Shown piece after piece: positions 1-5,834 of a DNA stretch of 9,056 bases (its first letter is position 1; every line of letters begins with the position of its first letter). The stretch is from NCBI GenBank assembly GCA_013140875.1, contig JABFSB010000024.1, positions 1 through 9,056 of the forward strand, written 5' to 3'. Position numbers and translations under genes: made by a program. This DNA comes from Acidobacteriota bacterium (GTDB taxonomy: Bacteria; Acidobacteriota; Blastocatellia; Pyrinomonadales; Pyrinomonadaceae). The notes beneath the pieces were generated by a model that saw nothing but the letters and a program-made list of their open reading frames with translations, was not told the DNA's origin and did not search any database.

Positions 1-783
1 CGTACCGTCTTCATTCAGCATGATCACGTAGAAATCCGAGACGAATATCGTGAGCGAGAGGGCGATCTTCTTGTTCGTCGGGTGAATGGCCATTGCCGAG
101 ACCTGCGACTCCTGCGTATCAACGATCTTTTTGCCCAACGATCCGAAAGTCGTGTCGAAAGTTCCGTTCGCGTTGATGCGGGCCAGGCCTGTGTCATCGG
201 AATCCTGGTTTTGCACGTAGGTATATTCGACGTTGCCCGCGACGAGGATCTTGTCTGAGTTTGGGATCAGGGCGACGCTCGACAGGAAAGAGACGACGTG
301 GTTCGCGCCCGGAAAGTTGAACTTTAGCTTGCCGTCGCCGGAAAACGTAGTATCGTGGGTCCCGTCGCTGTTCAGCCGAACAACCAGGGCGGAAGGCGAG
401 TTGTATCCGACCGCTACAATTTTGCCGTCGCTTTGGATAACAACGCTATATAAACTTCCGTACGTCGTTGCGTTGTCGGCAATGACCCAGCCCGCAGTCC
501 CGAACCCGTAATCGAGCGAACCGTCGGTGTTGTAGCGGGCAATCGCCGGGGCGATAACTGTCGTGGACGGTGTCGGATTGGTGAGTTTGCTGCCCACTAC
601 CACGATCTTGCCGTCCGGCTGGACCAGAGTCGCTTGAATAGTTTCCATCGTCGTGTCCTCAACCTGACCCATGATGCCGAAACTTGTATCAAGATCGCCC
701 GGAGCAGCTTCGGTGCGAACGGCTGAAATAGCCGATATCAAAAGAACTGCTAATAATGCCGGGGATGATAATCGTCTTGTCAT
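1..783 (-). CDS. Secreted delta-60 repeat protein (partial, N-terminal 261 residues)
   Basis: The minus strand is open from an ATG at 783-781 to the left edge without a stop, so the C-terminus lies outside the window. Residues 1 to about 27 form a signal peptide: RR near the start, a hydrophobic stretch LLAVLLISAISAV, then a small-residue site TEAAPG. Four copies of the delta-60 repeat follow at about 29-64, 88-126, 141-184 and 207-242. Each opens with a G-[ST]-[LF/H]-D-x-x-F-G/S-type block (GDLDTSFG, GSLDYGFG, GTHDTTFS, GTFDTTFG) and most continue to a Q-x-DGKI-V-VG core; the last two have the diverged cores NSDKILVAG and TNKKIALS. Known family (uncharacterised delta-60 repeat, TIGR02608 type): predicted beta-propeller-like extracellular or surface proteins of unknown function. 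GGGAGGC at 794-800 on the minus strand is a good ribosome binding site about 10 nt before the ATG. Export and a surface role are inferred; the ligand is unknown. Confidence 0.85.
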   Translation of the reverse strand, partial: MTRRLSSPALLAVLLISAISAVRTEAAPGDLDTSFGIMGQVEDTTMETIQATLVQPDGKIVVVGSKLTNPTPSTTVIAPAIARYNTDGSLDYGFGTAGWVIADNATTYGSLYSVVIQSDGKIVAVGYNSPSALVVRLNSDGTHDTTFSGDGKLKFNFPGANHVVSFLSSVALIPNSDKILVAGNVEYTYVQNQDSDDTGLARINANGTFDTTFGSLGKKIVDTQESQVSAMAIHPTNKKIALSLTIFVSDFYVIMLNEDGT

Positions 784-978
784 TTTATTAATTGCCTCCC
801 GCGTTTCTGGTACCGAAAATCTATGAAATATGGGCCTTGCGGCCCGAAAAACTATTGCTTGCGAGATAGACGAAGCCGCTAGTGCGTTTTGCCGTACTTT
901 GCGTTTTATGGACACGGGTGGACCTGCGGGATTTACCGAATTGCTAAGAAAAATGAATTTGCGGCAGGCAGACCGACG
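784..978 (-). other. Intergenic leader of the delta-60 gene with small GNRA hairpin
   Basis: This 195-bp gap separates the stop of the two-gene operon at 979 from the delta-60 start. On the minus strand it carries GGGCC-GCAA-GGCCC (845-832), a 5-bp stem closed by a GNRA tetraloop. A T run lies 5' of the stem rather than 3', so it does not look like an intrinsic terminator in either direction. Upstream, the motifs ACGCAAAG and GGCAAAAC and a CGC-ACTA-GCG mini-hairpin occur close together. That is the sort of vocabulary seen in structured leaders, but no known riboswitch consensus could be fitted. No convincing ORF is present. Confidence 0.35.
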
Positions 979-1422
979 CTATGCTGCCCTTGTTTCTACT
1001 GCGTCCTTTACGGCCTGGATTATGGATTCGAAACCGAGCATTGTGGAGGGAATAATGGCTTTCTCGTGGCGGTTTTTCGTGATCTCGAGACCGGACTTGT
1101 CGGCCTTGACGGCTTTGATCTCGTTCCAGGTAGTGCGGAATTTGCGATATTTTATTCCGTTTTCGTAGATGCTCACGGCATTTCGCTTCTGCACGACCCA
1201 GCCAACCAGCGTAAAGATATAGACGATTAGAAAAGCCGTGGAAAGGGCAAAATATCCGACGTTCTGACGGATATAGAATACGATAAGCATCGCGAGGAAA
1301 AACAGGAACGAAACTACCGCCACGATCGCGGCACGCTGGAGAAAAACCGGCGAGGTCGTATGAGTGCTGACCAGTTTACCCAGGTCTTTTTCAGGGTTTG
1401 GCAAGGTGCTGGAAACCGTCAC
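979..1422 (-). CDS. Two-helix membrane protein with C-terminal PH-like domain, unknown function
   Basis: The gene encodes 147 residues. A hydrophilic N-terminus of about 30 residues is followed by two membrane helices at about 31-51 (AAIVAVVSFLFFLAMLIVF) and 57-78 (YFALSTAFLIVYIFTLVGWV). A cytosolic beta-rich segment then runs from about 82 to 125 (VSIYENGIKYRKF...TTWNEIKAVK), ending in a helix with FESIIQAVKDAV. This hairpin-plus-PH arrangement is typical of small bacterial bPH/DUF6585-like proteins, but the family assignment is by eye. The start is GTG at 1422-1420, overlapping the TGA of the upstream DUF4242 gene as GTGA. This overlap argues for translational coupling and one transcript. 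No enzymatic motif is visible. Function unknown; probably inner-membrane. Confidence 0.75.
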   Translation of the reverse strand: MTVSSTLPNPEKDLGKLVSTHTTSPVFLQRAAIVAVVSFLFFLAMLIVFYIRQNVGYFALSTAFLIVYIFTLVGWVVQKRNAVSIYENGIKYRKFRTTWNEIKAVKADKSGLEITKNRHEKAIIPSTMLGFESIIQAVKDAVETRAA

Positions 1423-1694
1423 CCGTTCGCCCTCGTCGGGTCGATCATTGCCTTGACCTCGGCGATGCTGCTGGCCGGAAATCCGCTCTCGCGTGCGTGT
1501 TCCTCGATCAGGTCTTTGTTCGGCGCGGTATAAACGCAGTAGATCTTATCGTCGGTCACATAGCTGTGTATCCACTGTATCTCGGCCCCGAGGGCGTTCA
1601 GAACGCTGCACGATTTCTGCGACGCGGCCATCAGGTCGTTCGCCGTCATACCGCCGGCGCCGGGAATGTTTCGTTCGATCACGTATTTCGGCAT
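1419..1694 (-). CDS. DUF4242 family protein (nickel-binding SCO4226-like)
   Basis: The 91-residue product starts MPKYVIERNIPGAG and contains the block IQWIHSYVTDDKIYCVY (39-55), then TAPNKDLIEEHARESGFPAS and the terminal MIDPTR. This pattern is characteristic of the DUF4242 family: small ferredoxin-like-fold proteins, one of which (Streptomyces SCO4226) has been described as nickel-binding. Conserved His43 and Cys29 are visible, but which residues would bind metal here is not established. An upstream in-frame ATG at 1709 would add MVEVL. I prefer 1694 because GGAGG sits 5 nt upstream of it and family members begin at MPKY. The gene is first in a two-gene operon with the downstream membrane protein (GTGA overlap) and is divergent from the S9 peptidase. 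No signal peptide, so cytoplasmic. Confidence 0.88.
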   Translation of the reverse strand: MPKYVIERNIPGAGGMTANDLMAASQKSCSVLNALGAEIQWIHSYVTDDKIYCVYTAPNKDLIEEHARESGFPASSIAEVKAMIDPTRANG

Positions 1695-1699
1695 AAGGA

Positions 1700-1704
1700 C
1701 CTCC
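1700..1704 (-). promoter_or_regulatory. Shine-Dalgarno GGAGG deciding the DUF4242 start
   Basis: The minus strand reads GGAGG, 5 nt before the ATG at 1694. The site lies inside the alternative longer reading frame that starts at 1709, which favours the shorter protein. Confidence 0.7.
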
Positions 1705-1729
1705 ACCATTTAAGTTCGATTTCGATGAC

Positions 1730-1735
1730 ATTATA
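1730..1735 (-). promoter_or_regulatory. Possible -10 box (TATAAT) for the DUF4242 operon
   Basis: A perfect TATAAT on the minus strand lies about 35 nt before the chosen start at 1694, a suitable distance for a short leader. No good -35 hexamer is seen at 16-18 bp spacing, so the call is weak. Confidence 0.3.
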
Positions 1736-1737
1736 AA

Positions 1738-1766
1738 ATGACAATTTTTCAATCGTCGGTTATTAT
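1738..1766 (+). promoter_or_regulatory. Candidate sigma70-type promoter of the S9 peptidase
   Basis: ATGACA at 1738-1743 matches TTGACA at 5 of 6 positions. It is separated by exactly 17 bp from TATTAT at 1761-1766 (5 of 6 to TATAAT). Transcription would begin near 1773, giving a leader of about 20 nt before the ATG at 1794. No Shine-Dalgarno sequence is visible in that leader. The -35 box lies next to the minus-strand TATAAT, so the two divergent promoters would overlap and could compete. Confidence 0.45.
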
Positions 1767-1793
1767 CACACTATTCTCTCTTCTTATAAACCA

Positions 1794-3971
1794 ATGAAAA
1801 TCAGATCATTTCTATTCGCCGCGTCTCTTTTCTGTCTCTTCGTTTCGTCATCATTCGCCCAGACCGTAACTGCCGAAGATTACGCCCGGGCCGAAAAGAT
1901 GCTGTCTTATTCGACCGCGCCTTTGGTCGACCGCAATGGCGTTCGGCCCACTTTCCTGCCCGACGGACGTTTCTGGTATATGGTATTGACGGCGACCGGC
2001 CGGGAATATGTGATGGTGAATCCGGCTGACGGCATGAAAAAGACCGGCGATTCGCTTGATAAAATCGGCGTCGCCGCCGCGGCAACAGCGGGCGGGCCGG
2101 GCCGGTTCGGCGGTTCCGCCGTCAGATCGCCGGACGGAAAGCGTGAGGTCTTTATCAAAGACTGGAACCTTTGGATGAGAGATGTGTCGAATAACAAGGA
2201 AACTCAGCTGACCGCTGACGGCACAAAGGATTTTGGCTATGCGACGGACAACGCCGGTTGGAAGCACAGTGATCGGGCAATTGTCTTGTGGTCGCCCGAT
2301 TCAAAGAAGGTTGCGACTTTTCAGCAGGACCAACGATTGGCCAGCGATATGTATCTCGCGACGACGAATCCGGGAGCCCCGAAACTTGAGGCGTGGAAAT
2401 ATCCGCTGCCCGGCGAACCGATAATCACTATTCACCGTGTCGTCATCGATGTCGAAACGCCGCGCGTTATCAGGCTGCGAACCGCACCCGACGCGAGACG
2501 CGGAACGCTGTGCGACGACATCTCGTGCTCGGGTAATTTTGACGACAACGAATGGAGCCCCGATTCGAGCAAGCTCGCTTTTGTCTCAAGCAGCCGCGAT
2601 CACAAGGAAGCAAAGTTTCGAATCGCCGATGCCGCGACCGGAGAAGTCCGCGATGTGTTTGAAGAAAAAGTGGCGACCCAATACGAATCCGGCCAGGGTG
2701 AGGTCAACTGGAAATATTTCCCGGCCACCAACGAGGCCATATGGTACTCCGAACGCGATGACTGGGGTCATCTTTATCTGTATGACCTACAAACGGGCCG
2801 CGCGAAAAACCAGATAACAAAAGGAAATTTCGTCGTTACGCGAGTACTCAAGGTCGATGACAAAGCCCGTGTTATTTGGTTCGAGGCGAACGGAAAGGAA
2901 GCGGGACGAGATCCGTATTTCAGCCATTTTTATCGTGTCGATTTCGACGGCCGCAACCTCAAGCTGCTTACCCCCGAAGACGGCAACCACCAGATAACGC
3001 TGACGCCGGATGGCCGTGGATTTATCGATAATTATTCAAAACCGGACGTGCCGACGGTGTCAGTATATCGAGACATGACCGGTAAACTGATTGCCGACCT
3101 CGAAAAAGCCGATGTGTCGCGACTTAAAGCAGCAGGCTGGAAGCCGCCAACACCGATCACGGTAAAATCGCGCGACGGCAAGTGGGACCTGTATGGGCTG
3201 ATGTTCACGCCCGGCAATCTCGACGCAGGCAAGAAGTATCCGGTTATCAATTATATCTATCCGGGGCCGCAGGGCGGCGGTGTCGGCACGCGCAATTTCG
3301 GCCCGAGCCGAAACGACAACCAGGCGTTGGCCGAGCTTGGATTTATCGTCGTCATTATCGACGGCACGTGTAATCCTGACAGGTCAAAATCCTTTCACGA
3401 TGTCTGTTATGGAAACATGGCCGATAACACACTTGAAGACCAGATTGCCGGGTTGAAGGAATTGGCGTCGAAGAATGCGTACATGGACCTGACCCGCGTC
3501 GGAATCTGGGGGCACTCCGGCGGTGGCTTTGCAACTGCGGCGGCAATGTTTCGGTTTCCGGATTTTTACAAGGTCGGTATTTCGGAATCGGGCAATCACG
3601 ATAATCGCAATTACGAAGACGATTGGGGCGAAAGATATATCGGCTTGCTCGCCGGCGACAACTATGAAAAGCAGGCTAATCAGGTTTATGCCAAAAACCT
3701 AAAAGGTAAGCTGATGCTGGCACACGGAAACATGGACGACAACGTTCCGCCTTACAATACATGGCTTGTCGTCGAGGCGCTGAACAAGGCGAACAAGGAT
3801 TATGATCTCGTCATTTTCCCGAACGCACGTCACGGGTACGGGGCCGATAGCTATTATATGATGCGTCGGCGGTGGGATTACTTTGTGAAGAATTTAATGG
3901 GAGCAGAGCCGCCCAAGGAATACAAGCTGACACCAAAACCGGATCCGCGAACGGCCCAGCCGGCTCGTTAG
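1794..3971 (+). CDS. Secreted S9 family serine peptidase (DPP IV / prolyl oligopeptidase-like)
   Basis: The 725-residue product has a signal peptide at about 1-22 (MKIRSFLFAASLFCLFVSSSFA, cleavage before Q23), so it should act in the periplasm or outside the cell. Residues about 45-450 form the beta-propeller, with repeated W-SPDS-K blocks at 166-172 and 254-260 and the family-typical ERDDWGHLYLY at 320-330. Residues about 455-705 are the alpha/beta-hydrolase domain. The nucleophile is Ser575 in GHSGGG, the acid most likely Asp648 in HGNMDDNVPP and the base His680 in NARHGYG; all three are intact. Family members cut peptides, often after proline, from the N-terminus. At the position where true DPP IV enzymes carry a D-W-x-Y-E-E-E motif, this protein has about DNAGW (152-156). 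By eye, the double Glu that anchors the substrate amino terminus is therefore missing, and dipeptidyl-peptidase specificity is uncertain. The gene stands alone. It is divergent from the DUF4242 operon and convergent, 13 bp apart, with the next gene. Confidence 0.93.
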   Translation: MKIRSFLFAASLFCLFVSSSFAQTVTAEDYARAEKMLSYSTAPLVDRNGVRPTFLPDGRFWYMVLTATGREYVMVNPADGMKKTGDSLDKIGVAAAATAGGPGRFGGSAVRSPDGKREVFIKDWNLWMRDVSNNKETQLTADGTKDFGYATDNAGWKHSDRAIVLWSPDSKKVATFQQDQRLASDMYLATTNPGAPKLEAWKYPLPGEPIITIHRVVIDVETPRVIRLRTAPDARRGTLCDDISCSGNFDDNEWSPDSSKLAFVSSSRDHKEAKFRIADAATGEVRDVFEEKVATQYESGQGEVNWKYFPATNEAIWYSERDDWGHLYLYDLQTGRAKNQITKGNFVVTRVLKVDDKARVIWFEANGKEAGRDPYFSHFYRVDFDGRNLKLLTPEDGNHQITLTPDGRGFIDNYSKPDVPTVSVYRDMTGKLIADLEKADVSRLKAAGWKPPTPITVKSRDGKWDLYGLMFTPGNLDAGKKYPVINYIYPGPQGGGVGTRNFGPSRNDNQALAELGFIVVIIDGTCNPDRSKSFHDVCYGNMADNTLEDQIAGLKELASKNAYMDLTRVGIWGHSGGGFATAAAMFRFPDFYKVGISESGNHDNRNYEDDWGERYIGLLAGDNYEKQANQVYAKNLKGKLMLAHGNMDDNVPPYNTWLVVEALNKANKDYDLVIFPNARHGYGADSYYMMRRRWDYFVKNLMGAEPPKEYKLTPKPDPRTAQPAR

Positions 3972-3984
3972 CACGATTATAGAT

Positions 3985-4428
3985 TTAGTTCAGCTGTTTC
4001 GTTTCGTCTTCCGTATCGTCTTGAAACAACTGGCTGACCGGCGTTTGCGGCGGAGGCAGTTCGGCTTCGTGGCCGGTGAGGTCGCGGTGAAGCTGCTCGA
4101 CGGCCGTCTTTCCGCGTTCGAAATCGTCACGAGTCAGTTTAAGCGTGAGTTTGCCGTCGGTGTTTGGAAGTTCGGCCAGTTTGGCAAAGGTTCGCATCCT
4201 TACTTCGATCTTTGCCCAAAGCTTGAATACGCCTTTACGGAATTTGATATCGAGTATATCGGCCAGCGGCAGCCGCACTTCTTTGACACCGCCGCCGATC
4301 ACGCCAAATAGCTTTGATTCGAATTCGAGGACAATGCCCGCTGACGAAAATTTAGCAATGCCATTGACCTGGCTCAGGCCATGAGCGCTTTCTGTTTTGA
4401 ACGGAACACTTGTAAAGCCTTGCTGCAT
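3985..4428 (-). CDS. Hypothetical soluble beta-rich (PH-like?) protein
   Basis: I do not recognise a named family. The 147 residues have no signal peptide and no membrane helix. From about 22 to 98 there is a run of short alternating hydrophobic strands (IAKFSSAGIVLEFES, VKEVRLPLADILDIKF, KLWAKIEVRM, KLTLKL), followed by one helix, FERGKTAVEQLHRDL (103-117). This strand-then-helix order resembles bacterial PH-like domains. An acidic, Pro/Gln-rich tail (EAELPPPQTPVSQLFQDDTEDE) closes the protein and is likely disordered. The gene begins 5 nt after the stop of the YqhA-type gene on the same strand, so the two are probably co-transcribed and may work together at the membrane; this is inference. 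There is no clear Shine-Dalgarno sequence, which fits translation following on from the upstream gene. It ends 13 bp from the convergent peptidase stop, leaving no room for a terminator between them. Confidence 0.72.
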   Translation of the reverse strand: MQQGFTSVPFKTESAHGLSQVNGIAKFSSAGIVLEFESKLFGVIGGGVKEVRLPLADILDIKFRKGVFKLWAKIEVRMRTFAKLAELPNTDGKLTLKLTRDDFERGKTAVEQLHRDLTGHEAELPPPQTPVSQLFQDDTEDETKQLN

Positions 4429-4433
4429 CTTAA

Positions 4434-4946
4434 CTAATCCAAATCCTTCGCCCGGGTTTCTTCACTTTCGGATGTTCGCTCAAGTTCGGCTTCCTTCTCT
4501 TTCTCGCTTACGACCGTCAATACGGTAAGCGCGACGGATACCAAGGCTATCGCGATACCATAATACATCGTTTCAAGAGCACTTTCGGACTGAAGCAATT
4601 TCTGCACGAACTTCACGGCCATTATCGGTATAAGAACTACGCCGAATTTCGCCTTAAGTTCGCTTAAGTTTTTGACCGTCATCCAGTCCGGTACAGAAAG
4701 ATCATCGATAAAAAGCTCGTAAAGGCTCACCGATATAACGATCAACGCCAGGGCGACCAGAAAGCTGTCCAGGCTTTCAAAAAGAACGTATAGAGTCGGC
4801 GAGTTCGTGTCGTGATGAAGTACGGCGACCTGAATCACCTTGACCAACTTTTCAATGCCGACGTACAACGCGGCCAGAGCACCAACCTGCAAACCCAGAA
4901 CGGGCACAAGCGCCAGAAACCTTGATTTTTCAATAAGCCATTTCAT
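4434..4946 (-). CDS. UPF0114 / YqhA family inner-membrane protein
   Basis: The 170-residue protein starts MKWLIEKSRFLALVPVLGL. It has four likely membrane segments at about 10-32, 59-79, 101-117 and 125-147. The block ESLDSFLVALALIVISVSLYELFID (57-81), then PDWMTVKNLSELKAKFGVVLIPIMAVKFVQ (86-115), matches the conserved core of the YqhA/UPF0114 family: a Leu/Asp-rich second helix, a YE(N/L)F-type motif, then L-x-x-LK-K and a helix. The biochemical role of the family is not established. The last 23 residues are a highly charged tail (EKEKEAELERTSESEETRAKDLD), longer than I would expect for this family. It is first of a two-gene unit with the beta-rich protein 5 nt downstream. A GGAGG exists upstream but 21 nt from the ATG, so initiation may rely on a weak site or the start may be imperfectly placed. 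Confidence 0.82.
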   Translation of the reverse strand: MKWLIEKSRFLALVPVLGLQVGALAALYVGIEKLVKVIQVAVLHHDTNSPTLYVLFESLDSFLVALALIVISVSLYELFIDDLSVPDWMTVKNLSELKAKFGVVLIPIMAVKFVQKLLQSESALETMYYGIAIALVSVALTVLTVVSEKEKEAELERTSESEETRAKDLD

Positions 4947-4967
4947 CAGAACTTTGCAGCTATAATA

Positions 4968-4972
4968 CCTCC
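4968..4972 (-). promoter_or_regulatory. Distant GGAGG upstream of the YqhA-type gene
   Basis: The minus strand has GGAGG followed by 21 nt before the ATG at 4946, too far for usual initiation. The frame stays open back to it, but no ATG, GTG or TTG lies at the right distance; only a CTG immediately precedes the ATG. It could be unrelated to translation. Confidence 0.25.
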
Positions 4973-5054
4973 GGTCGTTACTCTAAACGCCTTCAAATCT
5001 CGGATCGGCTAAGCAAACAGAGTAGATCAATCAGAAAGAAAATCAAAGGATATT

Positions 5055-5169
5055 GACTTTCGGGGCGTGTCCTAATTAAAGAAATTAGACCACGGAAGGA
5101 GAGGAATAAGAGGAGAAAAGGGGGGGAATTCGACCCCCTGCCCGATTAGGACATACCACCGACTTTCGG
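5055..5169. mobile_element. Candidate MITE-like insertion with 9-bp flanking direct repeats
   Basis: GACTTTCGG occurs exactly at 5055-5063 and again at 5161-5169, like a 9-bp target-site duplication. The 97 bp between them have inward-facing ends sharing the perfect inverted repeat TGTCCTAAT (5068-5076) / ATTAGGACA (5145-5153). The outer few bases match only partly (GGCG versus GGTGGTA). Inside are a second small inverted repeat, CTAATT-aaaga-AATTAG (5072-5088), a purine run, and a G5/C5 hairpin around an EcoRI-like GAATTC (5122-5138). There is no coding capacity. This is the architecture of a non-autonomous miniature element mobilised in trans. A single copy cannot prove mobility, and a 9-bp repeat pair could be chance. 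Confidence 0.45.
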
Positions 5170-5390
5170 AGACCATTCGGATTTCGGAGTACGGTTTGAT
5201 TCTCACCATCGTAAAGCTGTAGAATGCCGTCCACAAGCAATATCATTTGGCCGAAGACATCTTAGGGCCGCAAACGGAGATTGCTGAGCCCACGTTGTGT
5301 AAACGGTTCCAAGTGCATGAGTGTAAAGGGTCCCACTAACCCGCACTTGTCATTTTGGACACTCCACCCCCGCGATCCAACAAATTAGCC

Positions 5391-5396
5391 AGGAGG
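5391..5396 (+). promoter_or_regulatory. Shine-Dalgarno AGGAGG of the Cys-rich protein
   Basis: AGGAGG lies 9 nt before the ATG at 5406. It rules against the in-frame upstream ATG at 5355, which would put Pro- and Arg/Lys-rich residues in front of an otherwise standard signal peptide. Confidence 0.75.
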
Positions 5397-5405
5397 AACA
5401 AAACG

Positions 5406-5777
5406 ATGAATAGAAGATCGATCTTTATAGCGGCGACTTTGTTTGCCGTGCTTTTCGTGATAATTCCTATGGTCGCCGCGGTACCGAACGAGGTAAGCAG
5501 CTTTGGCCCTGAAGCCGGCTGCAAAACTCTGATCGTGCGAACGCTGAACGAAGAGAATGTTTTTCTCGCCGCCTCAAACACTATGTTTACGGTTTCCGCG
5601 GCGGGAGTTTTTGAGGGCTGCTGGACATATTGGCCCGCAGGACCCTGCCGTGCCATTTATCGTCAAAACCGAAGCTACACCATCTGCGGTGTCTGCGACA
5701 GCTCCGGCAATCCCGGTTCGGGAGGCTGCAGCCCGATCAGCCTCAGCACTCTAAATCAGGGTTACTGGTGTTCGTAG
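5406..5777 (+). CDS. Small secreted cysteine-rich protein, unknown function
   Basis: I do not recognise a family. The 123-residue product begins MNRRS and a hydrophobic run IFIAATLFAVLFVIIPMVAA, a clear signal peptide with likely cleavage near AVA-VP (about 25-26). The mature part of about 97 residues contains seven cysteines (39, 72, 81, 94, 97, 108, 122), including a C-x2-C pair, and many Gly, Ser and aromatic residues (GCWTYWPAGPCRAIY, YTICGVCDSSGNPGSGGCSP). This suggests a small, disulfide-stabilised extracytoplasmic domain; the odd number of cysteines leaves one free or available for pairing between chains. The start is fixed by AGGAGG. The gene stands alone: a long non-coding leader precedes it and a strong hairpin terminator follows 12 nt after the stop. 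Confidence 0.75.
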   Translation: MNRRSIFIAATLFAVLFVIIPMVAAVPNEVSSFGPEAGCKTLIVRTLNEENVFLAASNTMFTVSAAGVFEGCWTYWPAGPCRAIYRQNRSYTICGVCDSSGNPGSGGCSPISLSTLNQGYWCS

Positions 5778-5834
5778 ACTTTTATTTACTCCGGCCCGGC
5801 GACATTCGTCACAACCGGGCCGGACTTTTATTTA
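5777..5834. repeat. 12-bp direct repeats bracketing the terminator stem
   Basis: GACTTTTATTTA is present at 5777-5788 and again at 5823-5834. The first copy begins with the last base of the plus-strand stop codon. The second includes the minus-strand TAA stop. The repeat pair may simply reflect two T-rich tails around the hairpin, or a small duplication. Confidence 0.5.
5790..5833 (+). terminator. Intrinsic terminator after the Cys-rich gene
   Basis: A perfect 10-bp stem TCCGGCCCGG / CCGGGCCGGA (5790-5799 and 5815-5824) encloses a 15-nt loop that can itself pair GAC with GTC. It is followed by CTTTTATTT on the plus strand, a reasonable U-rich tail. On the minus strand the same stem follows the stop of the CBU_0592-type gene by 7 nt, but the tail there (AGTAAATAAAAG) is poor. 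It may therefore act mainly for the plus-strand gene while still stabilising the 3' end of the other transcript. Confidence 0.75.

Larger units (their letters stand above)
4947..5405. other. Long non-coding gap between divergent genes
   Basis: This 459-bp stretch separates the YqhA-type gene (minus) from the Cys-rich secreted protein gene (plus). It contains a candidate miniature element at 5055-5169 (listed separately). The rest (5170-5405) has repeated TTCGGA words just after 5163 and then nothing I can name before the ribosome binding site at 5391. No credible ORF, tRNA or decayed gene is evident in either direction. Promoters for both neighbours must lie here, but no hexamer pair stood out. 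Confidence 0.6.

Noticed and set aside
832..845. Terminator for the 979-1422 gene
   Set aside because: The 5-bp GC stem has its T run on the wrong (5') side on the minus strand and no T run on the plus strand.
830..1230. Overlapping plus-strand frames of about 112 residues across the leader and membrane-protein gene
   Set aside because: Composition and motifs do not look like a protein, and they mostly lie opposite the 147-residue membrane protein gene.
5040..5170. CRISPR array or tRNA gene in the long gap
   Set aside because: There are only two copies of a 9-bp word and no regular spacers. No cloverleaf arms or TTCxANxC-type loop were found.
5355..5405. N-terminal extension of the Cys-rich protein from an upstream ATG
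   Set aside because: The extension is charged and Pro-rich, has no ribosome site, and would spoil the signal peptide. AGGAGG before 5406 marks the real start.
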